A stretch of 64,000 nucleotides of DNA from Gordonia rhizosphera NBRC 16068 (GTDB lineage: Bacteria; Actinomycetota; Actinomycetes; Mycobacteriales; Mycobacteriaceae): NCBI RefSeq assembly GCF_000298195.1, contig NZ_BAHC01000197.1, forward strand, positions 62,001 to 126,000, in the 5' to 3' direction. Below, piece by piece: positions 17,142-26,406 of the stretch. The notes below the pieces were generated by a model, which made no database searches, had not been told where the DNA came from, and saw nothing but the letters and a program-made list of their open reading frames with translations. The first letter of the stretch is position 1. Each line of letters begins with the position of its first letter. The translations under genes were made by a program, and so were the position numbers.

Positions 17142-18845
17142 ATGGCGGTTCTCGATACGATCAGACACGGCAAGACGACCCAGCATCCGGTGGACGAGAT
17201 ACCGCCTCTGGCGAAGCTTCTCCCGCTCGGCATCCAGCACGTTCTCGCGATGTACGCGGGAGCCGTCGCGGTGCCACTGATCGTGGGCGGCGCGATGGTC
17301 AGCGTCGGTCAGCTCGAGCAGGGTGACATCGTCCACCTGATCATGGCCGACCTGTTCGTCGCCGGTATCGCGACCATCCTGCAGGCGGTGGGCTTCTGGC
17401 GATTCGGCGTCCGCCTCCCGCTGATGCAGGGCGTCACATTCGCGGCCGTCGGGCCGATGATCACCATCGGGATGTCACACGGGATCACCGCCATCTACGG
17501 CTCGGTCATCTGCTGTGGCGTGTTCATGATCGTCGCCGCACCCATCGTCGGGAAGCTGATCAGATTCTTCCCACCGCTGGTCACCGGCACGATCATCCTC
17601 ATCATCGGTGTCTCGCTGATGCGGGTCGCGGCCGGATGGTTCGGCGGTGGCACCGGGGCAGGCGAAGACTTCGGTGCGCCCAAGGACATCGCCTTCGGCT
17701 TCCTGACCTTGGCCATCATCATCGCCATCGAACGCTTCGCCCCGGACGCGATCCGTCGCGTGTCGGTCCTCGTCGGCCTCGTCGTCGGCACGCTCATCTC
17801 GCTGCCGTTCGGTATGGCCGACTTCTCCGCGGTCGGCGAGAACCCCTGGGTGGGAATTCCGCAGCCGTTCCAGTTCGGCGTGCCGACCTTCGAGATCAGC
17901 GCGATCATCTCGATGATCATCGTGGCCCTCGTCATCATGACCGAGACGACCGGCGACATCGTCGCCGTCGGCGAGATCGTCGACAAGAAGATCACCCCGC
18001 GCAAGCTCGCCGACGGTATGCGCGCCGACGGCATGGGCACCGTCCTCGGCGGTGTGTTCAACACGTTCCCGTACACCGCGTTCGCGCAGAATGTGGGTCT
18101 GGTCGCGATCACCGGCGTCAAGACCCGCCACGTCGCGACCTGCGCAGGCGTCATTCTGGTCATCCTGGGCCTGCTCCCGAAGATGGCGGCCGTCGTCGAG
18201 GGCATCCCCCTGGCGGTGCTCGGCGGCGCGGGCGTCGCACTGTTCGGCATGGTCGCGGCAAGCGGTGTGCGGACCCTGGCCAAGGTGAAGTTCAACAACA
18301 CCAACATCCTGGTCGTCGCCATCTCGGTCGGCGTCGCGATGCTGACCGAGGCCAAGCTCTACTACACCAATCGCGACCTCGGCGATTCTCCGGTCAACGT
18401 CTCGCTGGACCTCTACCACCAGTTCCCCGACTGGTTCCAGACGATCTTCCACTCCGGTATCTCCGCCGGCGCGCTGACCGCGATCCTGCTCAACCTGTTG
18501 CTGAACACGCGCAGCACCTCGCCCGATCCGGTCGATTACCACAACACCGGTGAGATCGAGGTCGTCGATCCGACCGCTGCCGGTCTGTTGCCGTCGGATT
18601 CGATGGCCGGCGCCGCCTTTGACCCGCGCGACGCGCTCGCCGCCGCCGATCCGGATTCGTCGCCCGAGACGCTGCGCTACCTCGCCGAGCATGACCCGGG
18701 CCTGCACCAGTTCATCGTGACCAACCCGTCGACACCGCCAGATCTCTTCGAGGAGATCAAGAGTCAGGGCGACCCGAAGGTGCTGCGTGTGATCGAGACC
18801 TGGGACGGCTACACCGACGGCGGATTCTCCCGACGAGGCAGCTGA
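17142..18845 (+). CDS. NCS2 nucleobase:cation symporter (xanthine/uracil permease) with C-terminal extension
   Basis: The 567-residue permease imports purines or pyrimidines with H+. The NCS2 signature [QEP]Nx(1)Gx(4)T[RKG] is present as QNVGLVAITG. The first-helix motif QHVLAMYAGAVAVPL is also typical. The core ends near residue 465. The remaining ~100 residues are hydrophilic, with a repeat-like pattern (AAADPDSSPETLRYLAEHDPG, then VTNPSTPPDLFEEI) that resembles a variant leucine-rich repeat (LRV). This tail is unusual for the family. The XdhC/molybdenum hydroxylase genes lie far upstream, so a purine link is only suggestive. Confidence 0.85.
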   Translation: MAVLDTIRHGKTTQHPVDEIPPLAKLLPLGIQHVLAMYAGAVAVPLIVGGAMVSVGQLEQGDIVHLIMADLFVAGIATILQAVGFWRFGVRLPLMQGVTFAAVGPMITIGMSHGITAIYGSVICCGVFMIVAAPIVGKLIRFFPPLVTGTIILIIGVSLMRVAAGWFGGGTGAGEDFGAPKDIAFGFLTLAIIIAIERFAPDAIRRVSVLVGLVVGTLISLPFGMADFSAVGENPWVGIPQPFQFGVPTFEISAIISMIIVALVIMTETTGDIVAVGEIVDKKITPRKLADGMRADGMGTVLGGVFNTFPYTAFAQNVGLVAITGVKTRHVATCAGVILVILGLLPKMAAVVEGIPLAVLGGAGVALFGMVAASGVRTLAKVKFNNTNILVVAISVGVAMLTEAKLYYTNRDLGDSPVNVSLDLYHQFPDWFQTIFHSGISAGALTAILLNLLLNTRSTSPDPVDYHNTGEIEVVDPTAAGLLPSDSMAGAAFDPRDALAAADPDSSPETLRYLAEHDPGLHQFIVTNPSTPPDLFEEIKSQGDPKVLRVIETWDGYTDGGFSRRGS

Positions 18846-18849
18846 GCCG

Positions 18850-19239
18850 TCACCCCTTGACGTAGGCCGCCTTCTCCGCCACCCGACCACCGGTCACGGT
18901 GAAGATGTCGACGCCACGCACGAAGCCGGGATGCTCACCGCCCCAGGTGAACCGCCAGCGCACGACGACGCGGTCGTGCGCGGCGATCATCTCCTCGGTC
19001 TGAAAGTCCGGGTCGGTGGTCGAGGCGAAGAACTCGGCGAAGGCCGCGAGCACCGCCGGCCGGCCGATGTGGCGAATCCCGGCCGGCGGTGCGGTCGATT
19101 CGAAGACGACATCGTCGGTCAGCAATTCGGCCAGCCGTGTCAGATCGGCGCGGTCAAAGGCGTCGTTGAAGCGCTCGACGACCGAGGCGGCCTCGGATCG
19201 CATCTCGGTGGGGACTTCTGGCGACAACACCTCGATCAC
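18850..19239 (-). CDS. NTF2-like (SnoaL/nuclear transport factor 2 fold) protein
   Basis: This 129-residue small alpha+beta barrel protein contains VVERFNDAFDRADLTRLAELL, DVVFESTAPPAG and WRFTWGGEHPGFVRGVDIF. The fold is used by isomerases, dehydratases and binding proteins; I cannot name a substrate. GTG at 19239 overlaps the cupin stop (GTGA), so translation is coupled to the cupin. A later in-frame ATG (MRSEAASVV) is an alternative start. Confidence 0.75.
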   Translation of the reverse strand: MIEVLSPEVPTEMRSEAASVVERFNDAFDRADLTRLAELLTDDVVFESTAPPAGIRHIGRPAVLAAFAEFFASTTDPDFQTEEMIAAHDRVVVRWRFTWGGEHPGFVRGVDIFTVTGGRVAEKAAYVKG

Positions 19240-19604
19240 CCCTTCGCATAGTTGCTGGCACCGTAGAAGTCGACGACGACGACCGGTTCGTCGCCGACGA
19301 CCCAGGCATCGTGTCCCGACGGCAGTGAGGTGATCTGGCCGGGCGTCGCATCGAATTCGGTACCGTCGGCCATCACCACGTGCAGGGTCCCCGCCACGTG
19401 GTACTGGAAGTGCGGCGCCTGGCACAACTCGGTTCCCGCGATCGGCTTGACGTCGTTGGACCACCGCCAACCGGGTTTCAGGACAAGCCGACCGATCTCG
19501 GCATCGCCGACGGCCAGCAGTTCCAGGACACCGTTGTCGAAGGTGCGGACCTCGTCGGGTGCGGCGAAATCACGTTGTTCGGTCTGTTGGTGCATTGTGG
19601 TCAT
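19236..19604 (-). CDS. Cupin domain protein
   Basis: The single-domain cupin of 122 residues has LVLKPGWRWSNDVKP and APHFQYHVAGTLHVVMADG in motif 1, and ITSLPSGHDAWVVGDEPVV in motif 2. His residues suitable for metal binding are present. AGAGGAG lies upstream of ATG 19604. It forms a coupled two-gene unit with the NTF2-like gene. A SARP-type direct repeat lies about 70-90 bases upstream. Confidence 0.8.
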   Translation of the reverse strand: MTTMHQQTEQRDFAAPDEVRTFDNGVLELLAVGDAEIGRLVLKPGWRWSNDVKPIAGTELCQAPHFQYHVAGTLHVVMADGTEFDATPGQITSLPSGHDAWVVGDEPVVVVDFYGASNYAKG

Positions 19605-19672
19605 GGCGACTCCTCTTTCGCATCGTTTCCGGACACGGATGCGCCGGCACGATTCACGGTAGGGAGCCGACC

Positions 19673-19694
19673 TTGCGGTTTCCTTGCGACTTTC
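19673..19694. promoter_or_regulatory. SARP-type direct repeat upstream of the cupin operon
   Basis: TTGCGGTTTCC followed directly by TTGCGACTTTC gives an 11-bp direct repeat, the spacing used by SARP regulators. Nearly the same sequence lies 14 bases before the SARP gene at 22972. Confidence 0.5.
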
Positions 19695-19730
19695 GGGCCT
19701 GCTGTTCGGCCTCGCACGATCGTCGGCCGG

Positions 19731-21476
19731 TTACGGCCTAATCTCATAGGAACCCGAGTAGGCAGCGACCCGCTCCCAGACCCGGTCGAAGCGCTCGGTG
19801 TCGCGGACCGGCTTGCGGATCGCGTCGATCGCCCACTCCTGTTGTGCCTGCGTCGACGACGACTTGCCATGCAGCGCAATGGCATATGCGCTGAAGTCAC
19901 GGATCTGGAAGTCGAAGATCTGGTCGACGAGGTCGTCGTCGAGCCCGGTGAGAGCACCCTGTTCCAAGATGAGCTGCCCATACACGATCAGCGAGAACAG
20001 GTGGCCCACGGTCAGCATGAAGTCCAGATCCTGCTGCTGTGAGGCATCGGGGGCCGCGGTCAGCAGCAACTGCTTGAACGCCTGCGCCTGATCGTAGAAG
20101 CAGGCGACGTTGGGGATGCTGGCGTGCTTCTCGTATACCTGCGTCCAGTCGGCGAACTGCACCTTCGCCGCGCCGCGGGTCGGTCCCTGATTCCAGAAGA
20201 ACACGTCGTCGACGGGGTCGTCGCGGGTGGGGATCTCCGGGTAGTCCATCGAGTTCAGCAGGTAGTTCGGCATGAACTTGAGTACGAGACCGATGTTCAC
20301 GTGCACCGTGCCCTCGAGCCGGGGCAGGTAGCCGATGAGTTGTGACACCTCGCGGAACATGGTGTCCTTCTCATACCCCTTGGCGGCGATGACGTCATGC
20401 AACGACCGGATGACCGTCTCACCCTCCATCGTGACCTTGGCCTTGGTCATCGGGTTGAACAGAAGGTAGCGCCGGTCGTCGAGACTCGCACTGCGGAAGT
20501 AGTCGACCGCCCGGCGACTGAATGCCTTCATCGCAATCAGGCGTGCGTAGGAATCCACGAAAATGCCGCGCACATGGGCGAAGTCGGTCACCGGATTGCC
20601 GTAGAGGATCCGATTGTGCGCATGCGTGATCGCCTCGTAAAAGGCGTGCTCGGTCATCCCGATGGTGCTGCTGCACAGGTTGAACTTGCCGACGTTGACG
20701 GTGTTCAACGCCGCCGCGAATGCCTCGATGCCGGTGTGCAGGATGTCCTCGGCACGCACCGGATAGTTGTCGAGCCGGAACGTGCTCACGTAGATCTGCG
20801 CGTGCACGACGTTGTCGATCAGGTGGTAGTTCTCGTGGCGGCTGTCGGCGACGAAGAACATGTACGCGTCGTTGCCCTCGACGTCGCCACGTCGGCCGAA
20901 CACCGACACCATGCTCGCGACGTTGCCATTCCCGATGTAGTACTTCTCCCCTGACGCCCGGTAGAGGATGCCGTTCGCCTGATCCTCGGCGCTCGCCGGG
21001 GTGAGGACCAGATCGGTCTGGTAGACGTCGGCGCCGTGCGCGCGTTCGGACAGTCCGAACGCCATCACCTGCCCGGACTCGAGGTCGCGCGCGGCGCGAC
21101 GCTTGGCATCGGCGTTGGCACTCTGCCAGATCGGCCCGAGACCCAGGATGGTCACCTGCTCGATATACCAGTAGGTCAGCCCATAGAATCCGAGGATCTC
21201 GGCCAGCGCGGCGTTACGGGTGGCGTCCCACCGCTTGTCGGGGTTGCCGTCGGCAAACTCCGACGGTGTGAGAAACGTGGCGAACAGTTTCTCTCGTTTC
21301 ACGAACTCGACGAAATCGGCGGGCCACTGCGCCGACAGGTCATCGTCGAGGATGCGTTTCTTGCCCCGATCCTCGAACCACCGGATCGTCGCACGCAACA
21401 ACCGGCGGGTCTCTGCGTCGAACTGCTGCGGATCGTAGGAGTTCGGGTCGAAGAGCAAGCCATCCGTCTGCGCCAT
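19731..21476 (-). CDS. Acyl-CoA dehydrogenase/oxidase family protein
   Basis: This 581-residue flavoprotein of the acyl-CoA dehydrogenase superfamily shows FGLSERAHGADVYQT, corresponding to the FAD-binding TE.xxGSD region, then ASGEKYYIGNGNVASMVSVFGR. The C-terminal helical domain includes RGIFVDSYARLIAMKAFSRRA. It is longer than classic 380-residue dehydrogenases and closer to the ~580-600-residue actinobacterial group. The substrate is unknown. The gene follows the LLM oxidoreductase on the same strand with a 104-base gap. Confidence 0.8.
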   Translation of the reverse strand: MAQTDGLLFDPNSYDPQQFDAETRRLLRATIRWFEDRGKKRILDDDLSAQWPADFVEFVKREKLFATFLTPSEFADGNPDKRWDATRNAALAEILGFYGLTYWYIEQVTILGLGPIWQSANADAKRRAARDLESGQVMAFGLSERAHGADVYQTDLVLTPASAEDQANGILYRASGEKYYIGNGNVASMVSVFGRRGDVEGNDAYMFFVADSRHENYHLIDNVVHAQIYVSTFRLDNYPVRAEDILHTGIEAFAAALNTVNVGKFNLCSSTIGMTEHAFYEAITHAHNRILYGNPVTDFAHVRGIFVDSYARLIAMKAFSRRAVDYFRSASLDDRRYLLFNPMTKAKVTMEGETVIRSLHDVIAAKGYEKDTMFREVSQLIGYLPRLEGTVHVNIGLVLKFMPNYLLNSMDYPEIPTRDDPVDDVFFWNQGPTRGAAKVQFADWTQVYEKHASIPNVACFYDQAQAFKQLLLTAAPDASQQQDLDFMLTVGHLFSLIVYGQLILEQGALTGLDDDLVDQIFDFQIRDFSAYAIALHGKSSSTQAQQEWAIDAIRKPVRDTERFDRVWERVAAYSGSYEIRP

Positions 21477-21580
21477 ACCCTTGTTCTACCCTTGCTCGGG
21501 ATTGCCATGACCGGAAATGGCTCAAGGGATCGGCTTCCCGGGCGCCGGCTCGTGCCCGCTCGGCGAAACCGAGGTGGCAA

Positions 21581-22726
21581 CTAGAGCCTCTTGAGCGCAC
21601 GCGCGATCTTGTTGAACGGCTGCACCGAGGCCAGGCCCCTACGCAGGCTGGGTTGCGAAAAACTCAGGTTGTCCAACACGATGTAGCGGACTCCACGATC
21701 ACGCCATTGAGCGGCTTGCTCGATGACCTCATCGGGTGTTCCGTTGAGGAAGATCTCGCGCAGCAGTGTCGACGGGACCTGAGCCGCTTGAGACAACGCC
21801 GTTTCCTCGTTCATGGTGTGCGGCAGAATATCTGGCGCCCCCGAGAAGCCAGCCCCGAGTGGGTGCCGGGCGCCGTGACGAGCGAAGACCTCGTCAGGCG
21901 CGATGAGCGCATAAGACTTGATGACCTCGGAGTCCAGCGCCTCATCGACGTCGTCTCGGCTGCGGCCGGTGACAACGGGCAGCCATACGGCCGGGATGAT
22001 GGACATCGGGTCGCGCCCGGCGTCGGAGGCCGCCGTGCGAACGACATCGAGACGGTGCTGGTAGTCCACCGGTCGGTGCGGGACGAATGGGAAGTAGGCA
22101 TCGGCGTAGCGCCCTGTGGCGCGCAGCATGCGGGGGCTGTGGGCGCCGATCCAGATCTCCGGCCACCTTCCGCGATAGGGCGGCAGGTCGAATACCGCAT
22201 TGCGCAGCGGGAAGAAGGGTGAGTCCCGGTTGACGAGTTCGCCGCCGGAATCCCATAGCGCGCGGATGGTGGCCATCGCCTCCTCGAACCGTGCGACCGG
22301 CTTGGACCAGTCCACCCCGTAGGGCTCGTTGCCTTCGCGTTCACCGGTACTGATTCCCAGGATCGCGCGCCCGCGGGTGAGCAGGTGCAGCGTTGCGGCG
22401 GCTTGCGCGGTGACGGCTGGGTTGCGTCGACCGGTATCGGTCACACCAACGCCCAGTCGCAGGCGACCCAGTCGGTTGCGAGCCGCCAGGTGTCCGAGCA
22501 TCGTCCACGGCTCCAAGTCGGCGCCAATACTGGGCACCAACTTGGCTGCCCCGCAATACTTCGGCGTCCACAACGACCGCGGCAACAAGGAGTTGAGGTG
22601 GTCAGGAACCCAGAAGGAGTCGACGCGGGCGCCGAGCGCGCCCAGATAGTCAACTCGCGTAAGCCACTCGGCCGTCGGGCGAGTGGCAACGAGTGGGTTC
22701 ATGACACCCACACGAAACCCGGTCAT
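21581..22726 (-). CDS. LLM-class (luciferase-like) oxidoreductase resembling phthiodiolone ketoreductase
   Basis: The 381-residue product has the same length as M. tuberculosis Rv2951c, the ketoreductase for phthiodiolone dimycocerosates. By memory it shares long segments with it, such as TAQAAATLHLLTRGRAILGI, GEREGNEPYGV and KPVARFEEA. The family is coenzyme F420-dependent. No PDIM polyketide synthases are visible nearby, so it probably reduces another lipid-type ketone. AAGGAGG lies 8 bases before the ATG. It is divergent from the SARP gene and may be under its control. Confidence 0.8.
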   Translation of the reverse strand: MTGFRVGVMNPLVATRPTAEWLTRVDYLGALGARVDSFWVPDHLNSLLPRSLWTPKYCGAAKLVPSIGADLEPWTMLGHLAARNRLGRLRLGVGVTDTGRRNPAVTAQAAATLHLLTRGRAILGISTGEREGNEPYGVDWSKPVARFEEAMATIRALWDSGGELVNRDSPFFPLRNAVFDLPPYRGRWPEIWIGAHSPRMLRATGRYADAYFPFVPHRPVDYQHRLDVVRTAASDAGRDPMSIIPAVWLPVVTGRSRDDVDEALDSEVIKSYALIAPDEVFARHGARHPLGAGFSGAPDILPHTMNEETALSQAAQVPSTLLREIFLNGTPDEVIEQAAQWRDRGVRYIVLDNLSFSQPSLRRGLASVQPFNKIARALKRL

Positions 22727-22936
22727 GATCGGCCTCCTTGTCAGATTTCACCAGTATTCACAGGCCGAGGAAGGACGCGGCGGACAATTCACCAATCAGC
22801 AGTCAGGCTCCATGAGCGATCCCGGCGCCGCTTCCGTGATCCGGCGTCAAGTTCCCTGCATCGATTCGGCTCGACGCGCCAAGATGGCGATGGGCCAATC
22901 TCAGCCGAAGGCACACCGACGCGACATGCCGGCACG

Positions 22937-22958
22937 TTGCGGTTTCCGTGCGACGGGC
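22937..22958 (+). promoter_or_regulatory. SARP-type direct repeat before the SARP gene
   Basis: TTGCGGTTTCC followed by GTGCGACGGGC, 11 bases apart, ends 13 bases before the ATG at 22972. It matches 19673-19694 at 16 of the first 18 positions or better, suggesting autoregulation. Confidence 0.5.
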
Positions 22959-22971
22959 GGATCCTTGAGCG

Positions 22972-25900
22972 ATGACCGACGGCTCGTCGGCCGCGACGGC
23001 TGTCGAGTTGCGGCTCTTCGGCCGGTTCGTGGTGCTCGCCGACGGCCTCGAGGTTCCGGCGTCGGCGTTCGGGGGGCGCAAGGTTCGCCAGTTGCTGCGC
23101 ATCCTGGCGACCCGCCGCGGCTCCCACGTCAGTCTCGATGCGCTGACCGAGATGTTGTGGCCCACGACCGCACCGAGAGACCCGGCGGCCAATCTCGCGG
23201 TGCTCGCCGCGCGCGCTCGACGCGCCGTCGGGTGTCGCGACCTCATCGTGTCGGGTGATGCCGGATACCGGATCGGCCTGCCCGAGGACCGATGTCGGGT
23301 GGACACCGAGAGCTTCGCGTCCCTAGTCCGCGCCGCCCGCACCGCCGACGCCTCGGATGCCCTGGACTCCTACCGCACCGCCGTGGCGATGTGGACAGGC
23401 GACCCGCTCGGTGAGGATCAGTACGACGACTGGGCGATCCGGTATCGGGACATGATGTCGGAGTATCGCGTCGAGGCCCTCGAACGCGGCGTCGAACTCT
23501 GCCTCGAACGCTCCGACACCGCACAGGCCGCAGAGTGGGCAGTGGTGCTGCAGACCGTGGCCCCGCTGCGGGAGAGCGCGGTCGTCCTTGCCATGCGGGC
23601 ATACGCCGCGCACGGCGATCCCAACCGCGCGCTGGTCATGTTTGACCGTTTTCGCCACGACCTGGCCACCGAACTCGGGGTCGACCCGACGGCCGAGGCG
23701 AGGGCGGAGTATCAGCGTCTACTGCACTCCCGCCCGCCGCGCGCCTCGCACCGACCGACCGTCCGGACTTCGGTGGCACCCTCGGGCCTGGGGTCGGTGC
23801 GTTTCGTCGGCCGGTCCCGCGAGCTCGTTCGACTACGTTCCGCCACAACGACACCCGCAGGATCCGTGGTGGTGGTCGAAGGACGTTCCGGAACCGGGAA
23901 GTCCCGGCTCGTCGCCGAATTCCACGCCAACCGAGACGCGGCGGTGGTCCGCTGTTTCGCCGCCCAGCGCGACGAGGTGTGGAGTATGGTCGCGTCGCTC
24001 GTCCGCGAACTGCTGTCCGCCGACGCCCGGTTCGCCGACGACCTGTCGCCGCCACTGCGTGGCGCACTGGCCATGCTCGTCCCCGACCTGGTATCCGGCC
24101 GGCATCCTCGGGTGGACCCGGAGTCCATGCGCGCGTTGGTGATCGAGGTGCTCGTCCGTCTGGTCGGCACCGCGGCGGTGCCGACCATCGTGCTCGACGA
24201 CGTCCAGTGGTCCGATGAGAGCAGCCTGTCGGCGGTGTCGGTGGCGATGCGCCGTTCACCAGGATCGTCATGGGTGCTGACCTACCGGACCGAGGATGTC
24301 CATCCGGGCACATCGCGGCACGCCGCCGTCGGCGCCCTGGAACCCGATCTGCGTCTGACGCTCGGCGGCCTCGACGACGAGGCGGTCCGCGACCTGGTCG
24401 TCGACCGTGTCGTCGCCGACACCCTTCTCGAGCACACCGACCGCTCGCCGCTCGCCGTCGTAGAGGGACTGCGGTCGCTGGCCGCGGCCGGGCTGATCGA
24501 GCCCGACCGGCGGGGCCGCTGGCACGCCACCGGCGACGACCGGGACGCTCTGCGCGCGGTGGCGCACGCGAATCAGCAGGAGAACCTCACCCGGCGACTC
24601 GATTCGGTCCGCGGCGCCGACCGTGATGTCGTCGACCTCGTGGCGATCGTCGGGCGCGAGACCCCGGCCGGTGAGCTCGCGCGAGTCCTCGGTGCCGATC
24701 CCGCCGCCGTGCTGGATTCGCTGACCCGTCTGGCCCACGCGGATCTGCTGCGGCTCGGTGAGCAGGGCTGGGCCGCGGCCCACGACATGATCAGCGACGT
24801 CGCGGTCCGACGACTCGATCCGGTCCGGCGGGCGCGACTGCACGGCCTGGCCGCGACGGCGGTCGACGAAGCTGCCGATCCGGTTGCGGCAGCGCATCAC
24901 TGGCGCCTGGCCGGGGACGCGCCAAAGGCCGCCGCGGCCTACGCGACGGCCGCTCGGGCCGCCCTCGACGGGTTCGCCCACGACGAAGCGGTCTCGTTGG
25001 CCTCGGCCGGCCTGGGGATCGAGGTCCAGACGCCGGTCGCCACGACCGCCGCACTGCGCGAGGTCCGCGCCCTGGCCCGGGCCCGGACCGGCGATCTCCC
25101 CGGGGCCCGCGATGACTTCCGGGCCGCACTGGCATGCGCGCTGCCCGGGCCCCGGCAGGCGGTCGTGCTCGCCGAACTCGCGATGGTCGCCTCGGGGTCG
25201 GAGGACATGATCCGGGCCGCGGATCTGTGCGAGATGGCTGTCGTCCGGGCCGGGCGCGACAGGGCCGCACGGGCCCGGGCCCTGGAGGTCGGCTCGGTGC
25301 TCGACATGAACCTGGCCCGCGAGCATCGGGCCGCGGAGCGCGCCGAGGAGGCGATCACGCTCTACACCGAACTCGGCAACGCCGCCGGCGTGGCGAGAGT
25401 CCTCGACGCCCGCGCGATGGCGACATTCCTCAACGGCCAGATCAAACGTGGCGGTGACCTGCTCGCCCGGGCCGCCGACCTGTTCGCGGCGTCGGGCGAC
25501 CTGATCCGCGTCGTCACCCCCCGATCGACCCACGGGCACTCGCTGGTGTTCGCGGCGCGCCCGGACGAAGGCCTCGAGGAGGCCTCTCTCGCCGTGGAGA
25601 TCGCGCGCACCCTGGGCCATCAGGAGGGCATCAGCTACGCGCTGTGGCACCGCAGCGAGGCGTCGTCGGCATTGGGGCATATCGACGACGCCCTGCGCGA
25701 CGGCCGCGAGGCGCTCGAGATCGCGCACCGGATCGGCCACCGGGGCTGGACCGCGACCGCTCACCGCGCGATCGGCATCGCCCACCAGACCGCGGGCGAT
25801 CCGGACGCGGCCGGGATCGCCTTCCGCGCCTCGCTCGACGCGAGCGAACATCTCGACCTGTTCGGTTCGTGGGCGAGGTCACGGCTGGCGATGATCGAGA

Positions 25901-26115
25901 TCGGGGCCGGACATCTCGATTCCGCGGCGGATCTGGTGACCACAGCGCTGGCCACCGGGCCGGGGCTGGGCCATCACGAGGCGCGTCTGGCCCGCGTCCT
26001 GCTGGCCAGGGCGCGTGGCGACGACGACGTCGACATGCTCGTCGCCGACCTCGAGGCGACCGCAGGCCCGGCCGGAGCTCACGCCGTGCTGAGGGCGTGT
26101 CGTCGCGAGATGTGA
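22972..26115 (+). CDS. SARP family regulator with BTAD, AAA ATPase and TPR domains (AfsR-like)
   Basis: This 1047-residue regulator has an OmpR-type winged helix (about 10-95), then a bacterial transcriptional activation domain (about 100-255, including DPTAEARAEYQRLL). Next is an ATPase with Walker A GRSGTGKSR (about 304-312) and Walker B TIVLDDVQW (about 403-411). The C-terminal ~400 residues are Ala/Arg-rich TPR-like helices. Such proteins integrate signals by nucleotide binding and activate nearby operons through direct repeats. Such a repeat lies before this gene and before the cupin operon. The activating signal is unknown. Confidence 0.9.
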   Translation: MTDGSSAATAVELRLFGRFVVLADGLEVPASAFGGRKVRQLLRILATRRGSHVSLDALTEMLWPTTAPRDPAANLAVLAARARRAVGCRDLIVSGDAGYRIGLPEDRCRVDTESFASLVRAARTADASDALDSYRTAVAMWTGDPLGEDQYDDWAIRYRDMMSEYRVEALERGVELCLERSDTAQAAEWAVVLQTVAPLRESAVVLAMRAYAAHGDPNRALVMFDRFRHDLATELGVDPTAEARAEYQRLLHSRPPRASHRPTVRTSVAPSGLGSVRFVGRSRELVRLRSATTTPAGSVVVVEGRSGTGKSRLVAEFHANRDAAVVRCFAAQRDEVWSMVASLVRELLSADARFADDLSPPLRGALAMLVPDLVSGRHPRVDPESMRALVIEVLVRLVGTAAVPTIVLDDVQWSDESSLSAVSVAMRRSPGSSWVLTYRTEDVHPGTSRHAAVGALEPDLRLTLGGLDDEAVRDLVVDRVVADTLLEHTDRSPLAVVEGLRSLAAAGLIEPDRRGRWHATGDDRDALRAVAHANQQENLTRRLDSVRGADRDVVDLVAIVGRETPAGELARVLGADPAAVLDSLTRLAHADLLRLGEQGWAAAHDMISDVAVRRLDPVRRARLHGLAATAVDEAADPVAAAHHWRLAGDAPKAAAAYATAARAALDGFAHDEAVSLASAGLGIEVQTPVATTAALREVRALARARTGDLPGARDDFRAALACALPGPRQAVVLAELAMVASGSEDMIRAADLCEMAVVRAGRDRAARARALEVGSVLDMNLAREHRAAERAEEAITLYTELGNAAGVARVLDARAMATFLNGQIKRGGDLLARAADLFAASGDLIRVVTPRSTHGHSLVFAARPDEGLEEASLAVEIARTLGHQEGISYALWHRSEASSALGHIDDALRDGREALEIAHRIGHRGWTATAHRAIGIAHQTAGDPDAAGIAFRASLDASEHLDLFGSWARSRLAMIEIGAGHLDSAADLVTTALATGPGLGHHEARLARVLLARARGDDDVDMLVADLEATAGPAGAHAVLRACRREM

Positions 26116-26168
26116 CCGCGGTCGCGGCACGGTCCCGGGAAGTCGGTCCGGTCGCTTATCGTGGGTGC

Positions 26169-26405
26169 ATGCCAGACAGCCCTCAGCATGATCACGAGCC
26201 GGACGACGCCCTCGTCACCGACGACCCCGACAAGCCGCACGAATACGAGCACGAGTCCGCGTTCGCGTTCGGCGATGCCACGCCCATCGGGGAGACCGAT
26301 CGGATCGCCCGGGAACGCGCCATCTACGAGGCCGCCCGGCACGGGAACGACCTCAACCGGGGCCACGCCCTCGGCGGTAGCGGCGGGACCACCGAAGGCC
26401 AGTAA
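26169..26405 (+). CDS. Small acidic hypothetical protein
   Basis: The 78-residue protein is rich in Asp, Glu and His in its first half (HDHEPDDALVTDDPDKPHEY) and has a more basic, Gly-rich end. No domain is recognised; it is soluble with no signal peptide. Its coding bias matches neighbours, and its stop is one base before the VOC gene start, supporting a real two-gene unit. Confidence 0.6.
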   Translation: MPDSPQHDHEPDDALVTDDPDKPHEYEHESAFAFGDATPIGETDRIARERAIYEAARHGNDLNRGHALGGSGGTTEGQ

Positions 26406-26406
26406 C

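Noticed and set aside
17475..18890. Long minus-strand frame opposite the NCS2 permease
   Set aside because: Asp/Arg/Glu-rich composition typical of antisense of membrane protein genes; no domain.
24268..25851. 527-codon minus-strand frame opposite the SARP gene
   Set aside because: Antisense shadow; the + strand protein has complete SARP-BTAD-AAA organisation.
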